This document shows, one piece after another, positions 10,018-17,828 of a stretch of 54,622 bases of DNA. The notes under the pieces were generated by a model that saw only the letters and a program-made list of their open reading frames with translations, searched no databases and was not told the DNA's origin. The translations under genes were made by a program, and so were the position numbers. The stretch is from an uncultured Bacteroidota bacterium (GTDB lineage: Bacteria; Bacteroidota; Bacteroidia; Bacteroidales; UBA12077), in the NCBI GenBank assembly GCA_913055635.1, contig CAJXLK010000030.1, positions 1 to 54,622 of the forward strand. Direction: 5' to 3'. How positions within the stretch are numbered: the first letter of the stretch is position 1; every line of letters begins with the position of its first letter.

Positions 10018-10836
10018 ATGCTGGAGAATTCGTCTGAGATGGATGAGATTGAGCAACATCGGAGGGTTCACGCTTTGATCGAACCCACAGTGCTGGAGAT
10101 CATCCGCAGCCTTCACCTTCCTCTTGGAAGCAGTGGGCTGGATGCCGGATGTGGTATCGGTCTGCCTGCCTTGCTTTTGGCTGATGAAGTGGGCCCTACC
10201 GGGAAGGTTACTGGTTTGGATCAGTCCGAAGAATTGATCAGGGAAGCAGAGCAAGTGGTTAAACAGGCTGATTTGTCGGATCAGGTGGTTTTTCAGAGGG
10301 GAGATGTTCAGCAGTTGCCCTTTGAGGACAACACGTTTGAATGGGCCTGGAGCGCCAGTTGTGTGGGATATGCCCCCTCCATTGACCCCTGGTACTCGGT
10401 CCGGGAATTAGCCCGGGTGGTCAACCCCGGCGGTACCGTGGCCCTGTTGGCCTTCTCGTCCGAGAAACTCTTGCCCGGTTATCCTTTGCTGGAAGCACGC
10501 TTAAATGCCACCGCCTCCGGAAGGGCACCCTTCGTCTCAGAGGGCAAACCCGAAATGCATTTTATGCGGGCCCTGGGTTGGTTTAAGGCTGCCAGGCTAA
10601 GAAATGTCGCCGCCCAGAGTTTTGTCGGCGACCTCCAGGCTCCCCTCAAACAGCAGACCAGACAGGCTTTAATTGCCCTTTTTACCATGCGCTGGCAAAA
10701 TATGGAGAATGAACTGCCGGAAGAACTCTACAAAGTGTACCAAAAAATATGTCTTCCCCAATCCCCTGACTTTATTGGCGACCATCCCGATTATTACGCT
10801 TTTTTTACCTTTACCCTCTTTACCGGATATGTGTAA
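10018..10836 (+). CDS. Class I SAM-dependent methyltransferase (UbiE/Methyltransf_11 type)
   Basis: Encodes 272 residues. The frame is closed by TGA at 9997, so ATG 10018 is the first usable start. Motif I is LDAGCGIGLPALLLA (about residues 40-54), followed by an acidic motif II position (VTGLDQS), GDVQQLPFEDNTFEWAWS (motif III/post-III) and VNPGGTVALLAF (motif IV/V). This order is that of small-molecule methyltransferases in the UbiE/MenG group, and the chain is slightly longer than average with a helical C-terminal half that may hold the acceptor site. The acceptor cannot be told from sequence. It stands alone between a non-coding stretch and the convergent alanine racemase. Confidence 0.88.
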   Translation: MLENSSEMDEIEQHRRVHALIEPTVLEIIRSLHLPLGSSGLDAGCGIGLPALLLADEVGPTGKVTGLDQSEELIREAEQVVKQADLSDQVVFQRGDVQQLPFEDNTFEWAWSASCVGYAPSIDPWYSVRELARVVNPGGTVALLAFSSEKLLPGYPLLEARLNATASGRAPFVSEGKPEMHFMRALGWFKAARLRNVAAQSFVGDLQAPLKQQTRQALIALFTMRWQNMENELPEELYKVYQKICLPQSPDFIGDHPDYYAFFTFTLFTGYV

Positions 10837-10905
10837 ATGCTCCCTGATAACTATGTGTCAATGGAACCTGATAAAAAGGTCCTGACTTAAACCCAATCCA
10901 TTCGC

Positions 10906-11114
10906 CCATTCCCCTCATTCCCTCATTTCCTCATTCCCTCATTCCCTCATTCCCTCATTCCCCTCATTCCCTCATTTCCTCATTCCCTCATTCCCTCATT
11001 CCCTCATTTCCTCATTCCCTCATTTCCTCATTCCCTCATTTCCTCATTCCCTTATTCCCTCATTCACTCATTTCCCCATTCCCTCATTCTCTCATTCCCC
11101 TCATTCTCTCATTG
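10906..11114. repeat. Microsatellite of an 8-bp unit (TCATTCCC)
   Basis: About 25 consecutive copies of TCATTCCC with 8- and 9-bp variants (TCATTTCC, TCATTCCCC). The right end of the array overlaps the last ten or so codons and stop codon of the alanine racemase gene, so the unit is translated there as Glu/Met/Arg-rich residues. Arrays of this kind change length by replication slippage. Confidence 0.95.
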
Positions 11115-12271
11115 CTTCCCTCTACCCCATACCTTGGAATCTCCTCCGGGAGCCGGGTCAGCAATTCGTAGTTCATGCTGTTGTTCATGTCGCTGAATGA
11201 GCTGACCGTGATCGTGTTGTTACCCTGGGTACCGATTAGTACCACTTCATCGTTGACCTGTACATCGGGGAGGTCGGTGACATCGATGACCATCATGTTC
11301 ATGTTCACCGTCCCCACTACCGTTACCCGCTTGCCTTTGACCAGTACGTGGCCCAGGTTACTCAGATTCCGACTGAAACCGTAACCATATCCTACCGGGA
11401 CAACCCCTATCAGGCTGTCGCGATTGGTCAGGTAACTGGTGCCGTAGCTCACGTATTCGCCCTCCGGGACGTGGTTGACGCTCATGATCTTGCTTTTCCA
11501 GGAAAGCACCCTTTTAAGGGGATCGGTGGGGATCACCCCGTTTTCTCTCAGATGCAGCATCCGGGTCTCCTCGCTGGGCCAGAAACCATAATTGGAGATG
11601 CCGATGCGGACCAGGTCGAGGGCGGAGTCCGGAAAATTCAAAAGGGCTGCCGAACAGGCTACGTGCCTAAATCGCGGTTTGAGACCGAAATTGTGAAACC
11701 ACGTGCACCTTTTTCGAAAACGCTCCAGCTGCTTGCTGGCCCGGTCGAAGTTGACCAGATGTTCGGCCCCGGCCAGGTGGGTGCATATGCCTTCCAGAAA
11801 AATGTTCTTGTTATTTTTGGTGAGTATTTCAGCTACTTCGGTCAGTTCGTGCGGCAAAAAACCGGTGCGGTGCATGCCTGTCTCGAGTTCTATATGTACC
11901 CGGGCTGGCTTGCTGGTTGTTTTGGCCACTTTTTGTACCGCCCGCAATCGTTCCATGGTGAAGACAAAAAACGATACCTCATGCTCGATGGCCCATTCCA
12001 GGTATTCATCATCGATGAACCCCATCACCATGATCTCACAGTGCTCCTGCTTGATCTTATGTGCTCGCATGGCTTCATCGACGCTGAAAACAGCAAAATG
12101 ATCAATACCCGCTTCTTCAATCATCGGGAGTATGCTTTCGATGCCATGCCCGTATGCATTGCCCTTGATCACCATGGAATAGCGAACCCCCGGCTTTAGC
12201 TTCTTCTTCAAAAACTGGATGTTGTTGTTCAGGGCCGCTTTGCTGAGCTCAATATAGGATGTATGTAACAT
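11084..12271 (-). CDS. alr: Alanine racemase
   Basis: Encodes 395 residues, close to the usual 360-390 plus a short tail. Pyridoxal-phosphate enzyme that interconverts L- and D-alanine for peptidoglycan, in the cytosol. The PLP lysine is K36 in VIKGNAYGHG; the N-terminal TIM barrel continues with HIELETGMHRTGF and CTHLAGAEH; the C-terminal beta domain has YVSYGTSYLTNRDSLIGVVP with the second catalytic Tyr and GTVNMNMMVIDVTDLP, where the usual CMD segment is NMN. The end of the protein (NERMRGMRE) is encoded by the adjoining microsatellite, so the natural terminus is probably near EIPRYG and the tail has been altered by repeat expansion. No D-Ala ligase or MurF neighbour is present; the gene stands alone. 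Confidence 0.95.
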   Translation of the reverse strand: MLHTSYIELSKAALNNNIQFLKKKLKPGVRYSMVIKGNAYGHGIESILPMIEEAGIDHFAVFSVDEAMRAHKIKQEHCEIMVMGFIDDEYLEWAIEHEVSFFVFTMERLRAVQKVAKTTSKPARVHIELETGMHRTGFLPHELTEVAEILTKNNKNIFLEGICTHLAGAEHLVNFDRASKQLERFRKRCTWFHNFGLKPRFRHVACSAALLNFPDSALDLVRIGISNYGFWPSEETRMLHLRENGVIPTDPLKRVLSWKSKIMSVNHVPEGEYVSYGTSYLTNRDSLIGVVPVGYGYGFSRNLSNLGHVLVKGKRVTVVGTVNMNMMVIDVTDLPDVQVNDEVVLIGTQGNNTITVSSFSDMNNSMNYELLTRLPEEIPRYGVEGSNERMRGMRE

Positions 12272-12347
12272 GCCGTTGATTTTTGGAGATCTTTTTCAAA
12301 CGGCTAAACTAAGAAACATTGGGGGTATTATCAAATGGATGGGGCAA

Positions 12348-13076
12348 TTATAACCGGGATACCAGCAGGGCCACAAATATGGCTATACCGAAGCTCAAGA
12401 GGGTGCCCACCCAAACATACTCCGACTGTTTGGTGTTGCGGAACCGAAGGATGGATTGAGCCGCTATGATCAACCCTACTGCACTGTACTGACCAAATAA
12501 TATCAGGAAGAATGCCAACAGCCGCTCGACGATCCCAATCAGTTTGCCGGCATTGGGAAGACCCTTCGTGTTCTCTTCTTTACCCTGCTCCACCAGTTTA
12601 TTGGACGGTTCTGCAGAGGCATCAATATGGAAAACATCCAGTATGTGCTTGATGATGATGTTTGCCGGTTTCAGGCAAAGGAGGACTCCGGCCATGGTGG
12701 CCAGAGTGGCCAGACGTACTCCAAATGGAAGGGAATAGCCGAAATAGTGCTCATACCCGGTAGTTACCAAAATAAGCATCAAAAGATGGATTCCCTGATC
12801 GGTAAAGAAATAGTTCTTGTTTTGCTTTGATTGAAGGGTGCTCTTCAGTATATCCTGCCCAAAATGAAGTATGGCAAGGGTGGCGGCGGCCTTCCAGAAC
12901 CCCGGATCAAAGGAAAGCAGCCAGGAGGCGGTAAAAACGATCAGGGTATGCCACACATGTTGTTTGGTCAAAGGACGGGTTTCCTTGGAACGGCTCCATT
13001 GGGGACCCTGTAACATAAAGTCGGCCAGGATATGAGCCGTGAACTGTAGAATGAGCAGTTGATAGAGACTTGTCAT
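12348..13076 (-). CDS. DUF3307 membrane protein
   Basis: Encodes 242 residues from ATG 13074-13076 (MTSLYQLLILQFTAHILADF). That start overlaps the TGA of the upstream SatD-like gene as ATGA, which points to translational coupling and decides the start against the longer frame. The first 120 residues match the DUF3307 pattern: LILQFTAHILADFMLQ, then HTLIVFTASWLL, ILHFGQDILK and TDQGIHLLML, with several membrane helices and conserved His/Asp/Gln in or near them. A second membrane part (FGVRLATLATMAGVLLCLKP, LLAFFLILFGQYSAVGLIIA) is separated by a polar linker. DUF3307 proteins are often encoded next to SatD-like proteins; no biochemical role is established as far as I know. Confidence 0.85.
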   Translation of the reverse strand: MTSLYQLLILQFTAHILADFMLQGPQWSRSKETRPLTKQHVWHTLIVFTASWLLSFDPGFWKAAATLAILHFGQDILKSTLQSKQNKNYFFTDQGIHLLMLILVTTGYEHYFGYSLPFGVRLATLATMAGVLLCLKPANIIIKHILDVFHIDASAEPSNKLVEQGKEENTKGLPNAGKLIGIVERLLAFFLILFGQYSAVGLIIAAQSILRFRNTKQSEYVWVGTLLSFGIAIFVALLVSRL

Positions 13077-13759
13077 TGTACCCATTTTTCGAAATATATT
13101 ACAGCCGCTTCTATTGCATGCCAACCGGCTGCCGTTGAATGTTCGTTGATGGTCGACCTGTATTTGTTGAGTTTTTCAGCTATCTGACCTTCATCCAGAC
13201 CCATTAATTTGTAATAAACAACCTGGCTTTGTTTACCTGTACATTTGGTAAGTAAAGTATCCAGCAATGCAAACAAGGGTTCAAAATGTTCCTCTGTAAT
13301 GGGATTGGCGGCACGGAAGAACAGGGTTCTTTTTATGACGATGTTTTGTTTGCCTGAGGTGTCCTGCTTTTGTATGGTTCTGCCCGACAGCTGAATGGCC
13401 TCGCCATCGATGATGCCTGCCCTGGTATCAAATGTCTCAAGCGGGGCAACAGCGGCAGCCAGTCGGACACCATGTTCTTTAAACAGCCGGATGCGTTTAT
13501 CCCTGCCGGGTTCTTCCGGTATTTCAAGCGACTTGATATAGGCTTTAAGCAACAACGCAATTCTCAATACCTTTTGGGGAGCATCGAGTGCACACTCTAT
13601 GTGATCGCCCTGTACCAGCCTTCCGAAGAAGTTTTCCTTCTTATATTGATCGGTTAACTTCTCCAATAAATCATGAATTTCCTGCTCCAACTTTCTTTTC
13701 TCGGAAGCAGACAGAGCCGTGTAAGATATTATATCTGCCGATAGGGTACCCCTGTTCAT
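13073..13759 (-). CDS. SatD-like protein with C-terminal helix-turn-helix
   Basis: Encodes 228 residues starting MNRGTLSADIISYTALSASE, the N-terminal pattern of the SatD family (an S/GDII(N/S)S-like start), followed by QGDHIECAL, a second conserved block. The C-terminus (LDEGQIAEKLNKYRSTINEH) reads as a helix-turn-helix, so DNA binding is likely. SatD was named in the Streptococcus mutans sat operon, linked to acid tolerance; its molecular action is not settled. The gene overlaps the DUF3307 start by 4 bp and has two palindromic operators 45-92 bp before its ATG. I infer that it represses its own two-gene operon, possibly in response to a signal sensed by the DUF3307 membrane protein. Confidence 0.8.
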   Translation of the reverse strand: MNRGTLSADIISYTALSASEKRKLEQEIHDLLEKLTDQYKKENFFGRLVQGDHIECALDAPQKVLRIALLLKAYIKSLEIPEEPGRDKRIRLFKEHGVRLAAAVAPLETFDTRAGIIDGEAIQLSGRTIQKQDTSGKQNIVIKRTLFFRAANPITEEHFEPLFALLDTLLTKCTGKQSQVVYYKLMGLDEGQIAEKLNKYRSTINEHSTAAGWHAIEAAVIYFEKWVQ

Positions 13760-13800
13760 AGGTTTCGATTTGGTTGCGAGCGATAATGAAACTGATTTAA

Positions 13801-13824
13801 TTTTTCGGCATTATTACCGAAAAA
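13801..13824. promoter_or_regulatory. Operator palindrome 1 upstream of the satD-like gene
   Basis: An inverted repeat with 8-bp arms TTTTTCGG and CCGAAAAA around an 8-bp centre; its 18-bp core is TTCGGCATTATTACCGAA. The centre lies about 53 bp before the ATG of the satD-like gene, in the promoter zone. The same half-site ATTACCGAA recurs in operator 2. Confidence 0.7.
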
Positions 13825-13831
13825 AATGTAA

Positions 13832-13849
13832 TTCGGTTAAATTACCGAA
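13832..13849. promoter_or_regulatory. Operator palindrome 2 upstream of the satD-like gene
   Basis: An inverted repeat TTCGGTTAAATTACCGAA with 6-bp perfect arms (TTCGGT/ACCGAA). It has the same length and TTCGG-N8-CCGAA design as operator 1 and lies 28 bp centre to centre from it. It could also affect the divergent VOC gene, whose ATG is about 104 bp away. Confidence 0.7.
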
Positions 13850-13952
13850 AGTTGAATCTTTCGGGGTTTTGATCGAATGACGAGTGAAGTAGATCAATGG
13901 TATGGAAATATTTTGTAACTTGTTTTCGGAGAATTTCAATTTATACGCTATT

Positions 13953-14435
13953 ATGAAAGAAATCAAATATCACTCAACTGCGGTTTTTGTCAAAGACATT
14001 GACGCTTCCAAAAAATTTTATACCCGGGTTTTGGGCCAGGAAGTGGCCTTTGATTTTGGCAAGAATGTCATTTTAAGATGTGGCATCACGTTATGGGAGG
14101 TGGATCCGAATCACATCATCCCGGAGAAGCTTGGGAAAAACCGGGTGGTGGAGACCCGGGCCAATTGTTTCGAACTCTATTTTGAAACCGAAGCCATTGA
14201 GGTGGTCTTTAAGAAGCTCAGCGAGCAGGGGGTTGAAATGCTGCACGCCCTTCATGAGGAGCCCTGGGGGCAAAAGACCATGCGGTTTTATGATCCTGAC
14301 CGTCACCTGATCGAGGTGGGGGAGAAGCTGGAGCATTTTGTCCGCCGGCTGCATATGGAAGGCAGGACCCCGGAACAGGTGGCTGAGAAAACCTCTATAC
14401 CTCTTAATGAAATCAGGGATTGGATTTATCATTGA
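13953..14435 (+). CDS. VOC (glyoxalase/bleomycin-resistance superfamily) protein
   Basis: Encodes 160 residues from ATG 13953 (MKEIKYHSTAVFVKDIDASK); the upstream extension to 13902 is AT-rich and unlikely to be translated. The pattern STAVFVKDIDASKKFYTRVLGQEV (strand, helix, FY) and the closing MRFYDPDRHLIEVGE are the two paired beta-alpha-beta-beta-beta motifs of the vicinal-oxygen-chelate fold. Probable metal ligands are the His in YHSTAVFV and the Glu in LIEVGE. A C-terminal helical part (RRLHMEGRTPEQVAEKTSIP) is an addition to the bare fold and resembles a short helix-turn-helix, so a regulatory role is possible. Substrate unknown. It diverges from the SatD-like operon. Confidence 0.85.
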   Translation: MKEIKYHSTAVFVKDIDASKKFYTRVLGQEVAFDFGKNVILRCGITLWEVDPNHIIPEKLGKNRVVETRANCFELYFETEAIEVVFKKLSEQGVEMLHALHEEPWGQKTMRFYDPDRHLIEVGEKLEHFVRRLHMEGRTPEQVAEKTSIPLNEIRDWIYH

Positions 14436-14590
14436 TGCGATCGGGTATCTCCCGCTATAAAATTAACCCGCTGGAAAAGTTGCTGATGATTCGGGGCAGC
14501 ACGATGGCTTTGGGATTTGCTGTTTGCGGTCCTGTCGTGTAAGAAGCCCTGAAACATCCGGAACTGGAGATTTTTGAACCCGGAGGTTGA
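14435..14590 (+). pseudogene. Degenerate small gene after the VOC gene
   Basis: An ATG overlaps the VOC stop codon as TGATG and opens a 35-codon frame (ending LLMIRGSTMALGFAVCGPVV) closed by TAA near 14540. The same frame continues after the stop as EALKHPELEIFEPGG, which reads like genuine protein, then meets further stops. The simplest reading is a small coupled gene broken by a point mutation and lost beyond that point. The family is not recognised; a real 35-residue peptide is the alternative. Confidence 0.4.
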
Positions 14591-14685
14591 ATCTGTTGAA
14601 AGGGCGGGCATTTGAGTATTATCTGCATTAAAAGCCTATGGCGGACAGGTTAGTTGGAAGCATTCAGTCAGGCTAAAAATAAGGA

Positions 14686-14716
14686 TAAAAAAAGGAGTCG
14701 ACTTTTAGCCGACTCC
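14686..14716 (-). terminator. Rho-independent terminator of the TonB receptor gene
   Basis: Arms GGAGTCG (14694-14700) and CGACTCC (14710-14716) form a hairpin, with further pairing inside the loop. Read on the minus strand it is followed by a run of seven T residues, just after the receptor stop codon. Confidence 0.85.
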
Positions 14717-14730
14717 CCGGGATGATTTTG

Positions 14731-17115
14731 CTATAGCATGTTGCCTACTTTAATGCCAAAGTGAATGGTGCGGGGATTGGAAGGGCCGTAGATGTAGCCC
14801 GGGTCACGGTTGATGCCCCGGTCAAAATCGCTTTGGTAGGAGTTGAACAGGTTCTTAACGCCTGCCGACAACTCCATTGTGGATTGTTTATTGATATTTA
14901 AGGTATAGGAAATTTTAAGGCCCAGGTCAAAGAACCGGGGGGATTGCCTGAGGGTTCCTTCTTCGGGATGGGCCAGTTCGTTGCCGAAATAGGGCACCAG
15001 CATCCGGCCGGTGTAAGCCCCCGAGGAAGATATAGCCAGATGATCGTTGGGATTCCAGTTCAGGTTCATATACCCGTAATCGTCGGGTGTGCGGAAGAAA
15101 GCCTCTTTGTTGAAGGCATGGGGGTCTTGGTAGGCGCTTGTTTGTAGCGTGAATCCGCCCTTGAAGGATAGTTTCTGCGAGGGCACCAGTTTCATCTCGA
15201 TGTTGATGCCCTGTACCGATGCCCCGTTGTTTGCGTTATAACGGGTATACACCACCGTGCCGTTTGCATTGGGTTGACCGAAATCATTGACAAAGGCATC
15301 TGTCAGTCGGGTATAAAAACCTTCCACGAGAACCCCCACATAGGTATTGCCCAGCCGTTTGTTGTAGTCGAGCGAGGCCATGTAACTGTGGCTGGTCTCC
15401 TGGGTCAGGTCGTCGGCATTGCGGTGGATCACCCTGCGGGCCCCGGAAGTCTCAATGTGCAGGTCCTCATTATAGATCTGGGGTGCCCGGTAGCCCTGGG
15501 CGAAGCTCAGCCTGGCCTGAATCGATTTTCTGATGTCGTATTTCAGGGTAAGGCGGGGGCTCAGTACATTGCCGGATACCCCTCCGCCATCTCTTTTTTG
15601 ATCGGTGATTTGGTAATGGTCGTATCGCAACCCGGCCGATATTTTCCATTTGTTCCATTCATACTTGTACTGGGCAAACATCCCCAGGGTATTGGTGAAC
15701 TGATCGGCAATGGTTCGGCTTTGGGCATAGGGTATGCTGAGGGTGGAATCGGCAAAGTTGATCTCGGCATTGTCTATATCCGGATACCCCATCTTGCGGT
15801 CTTTCAGCCAGGCTCCCTTGTCCTCAATGCCCACGATCAGGTTGGACTCCCCGAGGGAAGCATTGTATTGGGTGCCCAGGCTAAAGGAGAAATCTTCTGT
15901 TTTGCCGTAATCTTTGAGCGATCGGTTTGCCCCGTAGTATGAATCTCTTTCCACCCGCTGCCCGGAGACGTACACCGACAGCTTGTCCTTCTCCCGGAAG
16001 AACCGCTCGTAGTTCAGGGCACCGGTGGTGATCTTGTGGGTGAGGGCTTCGGCTATTCCAGCCATATGGGGGAGCTTTTCGTGCTTGTTGCCGCCCCGGC
16101 GTTGTTCATTGATGTGGAAGAAATCGGCCGTCAGCTTTTGCCGGGAACCGAGGCGATGAAAGAGGCGGGTGCCGGCGGTGATGTTTTTCAGGGCGGTGCC
16201 CTCTGAAAATCCATCGCCATTGGCATCGAAGGGTTGTTGATCCCTGTAAAAACCGTAAAGCGACATGCCCGATTTGTTGTCCCCGCCAACAATCGAGGTG
16301 TTGAAACTGGCGCTGTAGTCAGAGGCAGGTTCACCCGAGCCATCCAGTCCCACACCGGTTGATCCCCCATTGATGCCAAATTCGTAGGTATTGTTGATGG
16401 GATCTTTTAAGATCAGGTTGATCGTACCGGCAATGGCATTGCTGCCATAAAGGGCCGATCCGCCACCGCGAATCACCTCCACCCGCTCGATCATGTTCGA
16501 GGGGATCAGCTCCAGACCATACACACCGGCCAAGCCACTGAAGATGGGCCGGCTGTTGATCAGGATCTGTGTATAGGGGCCTTCCATACCATTCATCCGT
16601 ACTTGGGTAAAACCACAGTTCTGACAGCTCTTTTCCACCCTTACCCCAGGGGTGAAAGTCAACCCCTCACTGAGGGTCTTCGATTGGGTGGATTCAAACA
16701 ACTTGGGCTTTAGGGAATTGACAATCACCGAAGCCTCTTTCCGCGGCGTTCCGGTACGGTCGCCTGTTACGACCACTTCCTCCATGTTGAGCACATCTTC
16801 CTCCAAGCGGAAATTGATCTCTTTCTTCTGGCCCGCTTCAATTTCTATTTTGATGCTTTTAGGCCGGTATCCCAGACAATTGGCCTGCAATACATGGGTT
16901 CCCGCCGGAAGCCCGCTCAATATATAATGCCCCGAGGCGTTGGTGATCGTCCCGATGGTGGTTCCTTTAACACTCACCGAGGCAAAAGGAATGTGGTTGC
17001 CTTTCGAATTGATGATGTGGCCTTTGATCAGTGGATGGGTCTCATCACCGTCTGCCAATGCAATTTGGGTTATGAATATTATGATCGGTATTAGTATGAC
17101 TGCTATGCGCTTCAT
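14731..17115 (-). CDS. TonB-dependent outer-membrane receptor
   Basis: Encodes 794 residues. Signal peptide 1-21, then a carboxypeptidase-regulatory-like beta domain (about 28-105: IKGHIINSKGNHIPFASVSV, SGHYILSGLPAG) typical of Bacteroidota receptors, a TonB-box-like EEVVVTGDR near 112-120, a plug (about 125-235, with IERVEVIRGGGSALYGSNAI) and a C-terminal beta-barrel ending in FGIKVGNML. The plug carries CQNCGF (Cys164 and Cys167), a pair seen in a receptor subgroup often near metal genes. It would import a substrate across the outer membrane using TonB energy. The upstream gene on the same strand encodes a His-rich membrane protein, so a metal or metal-chelate substrate is the inference. 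A terminator closes the unit. Confidence 0.93.
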   Translation of the reverse strand: MKRIAVILIPIIIFITQIALADGDETHPLIKGHIINSKGNHIPFASVSVKGTTIGTITNASGHYILSGLPAGTHVLQANCLGYRPKSIKIEIEAGQKKEINFRLEEDVLNMEEVVVTGDRTGTPRKEASVIVNSLKPKLFESTQSKTLSEGLTFTPGVRVEKSCQNCGFTQVRMNGMEGPYTQILINSRPIFSGLAGVYGLELIPSNMIERVEVIRGGGSALYGSNAIAGTINLILKDPINNTYEFGINGGSTGVGLDGSGEPASDYSASFNTSIVGGDNKSGMSLYGFYRDQQPFDANGDGFSEGTALKNITAGTRLFHRLGSRQKLTADFFHINEQRRGGNKHEKLPHMAGIAEALTHKITTGALNYERFFREKDKLSVYVSGQRVERDSYYGANRSLKDYGKTEDFSFSLGTQYNASLGESNLIVGIEDKGAWLKDRKMGYPDIDNAEINFADSTLSIPYAQSRTIADQFTNTLGMFAQYKYEWNKWKISAGLRYDHYQITDQKRDGGGVSGNVLSPRLTLKYDIRKSIQARLSFAQGYRAPQIYNEDLHIETSGARRVIHRNADDLTQETSHSYMASLDYNKRLGNTYVGVLVEGFYTRLTDAFVNDFGQPNANGTVVYTRYNANNGASVQGINIEMKLVPSQKLSFKGGFTLQTSAYQDPHAFNKEAFFRTPDDYGYMNLNWNPNDHLAISSSGAYTGRMLVPYFGNELAHPEEGTLRQSPRFFDLGLKISYTLNINKQSTMELSAGVKNLFNSYQSDFDRGINRDPGYIYGPSNPRTIHFGIKVGNML

Positions 17116-17244
17116 GGTTAATGGCGTATCTGGTGTGTAAAAATTTTAGTATTCAGGTCCTGACATGATGGTCTTAACCCCGGATTACACCGGTGGTATC
17201 CTGGATATCATAATGACGTATAAGGGAATGTTGATGATGCAAAT

Positions 17245-17601
17245 TTACTGCATGGGAGGATCACGGCCCTGTTGATTGAAAATGATGGCCGAGTAAACAG
17301 GTATGATGCTGTGTATCGGTCTTTTGACCGGGGTAGGAGTGGCCAATGTGAGGTATACCAGAAAAAGTAACGGGAATAGTATTCCCACATGATTCAGGAA
17401 TAGAATCTGTGCTTTATTGTGGTGATGGGTTTGGGCAGGCTTATCATCCGAGGATGTGTTATAGGGATGGGAATGGGTGACGATCTGGCCGTTGATGTGG
17501 TGGGTGTGTTTAAAGGCAGCTTCGTTGGCCACCATTAAACCGACCAAACCTATGAGCAGAAGGGCAAAAGCTCTGTATGTTACCTTCTTGAATGTTCCCA
17601 T
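17245..17601 (-). CDS. Histidine-rich small membrane protein
   Basis: Encodes 118 residues from ATG 17599-17601 (MGTFKKVTYRAFALLLIGLV); the longer upstream frame lacks a fitting start region. One membrane helix (about 10-27) is followed by an external loop with many His (FKHTHHINGQIVTHSHPYN, then QTHHHNKAQ), then a second helix (HVGILFPLLFLVYLTLA) and a basic tail. The His cluster between two helices suggests binding of a transition metal in the periplasm. The TonB receptor begins 130 bp downstream on the same strand, so the two probably act together. No enzyme motif is visible. Confidence 0.7.
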   Translation of the reverse strand: MGTFKKVTYRAFALLLIGLVGLMVANEAAFKHTHHINGQIVTHSHPYNTSSDDKPAQTHHHNKAQILFLNHVGILFPLLFLVYLTLATPTPVKRPIHSIIPVYSAIIFNQQGRDPPMQ

Positions 17602-17828
17602 AGGGGGCAAATATATAATCTTTTGCTCAACAACAGCCTCCCCAGATGTTGGGATTTTTTTCATCAGTCTGCAAGCGATTGTTTGTGCATCGCCCAAAAA
17701 ATATTTTCGTCTATATTAAACGGCAGATCTCATGGTTTAAATGTTTTTATTATCTTTATAGGCCGCTGATATCCAGTATAAAATTTTAACAGGAACAACC
17801 AATAATTTCCTTAATTTTTAGAACAGCA

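Noticed and set aside
10906-11114. Microsatellite considered as CRISPR or origin iterons
   Set aside because: The unit is 8 bp with no unique spacers and no replication or cas gene nearby.
11348-12199. A long plus-strand frame opposite alr
   Set aside because: Shadow of the racemase gene; the minus-strand product has all catalytic residues.
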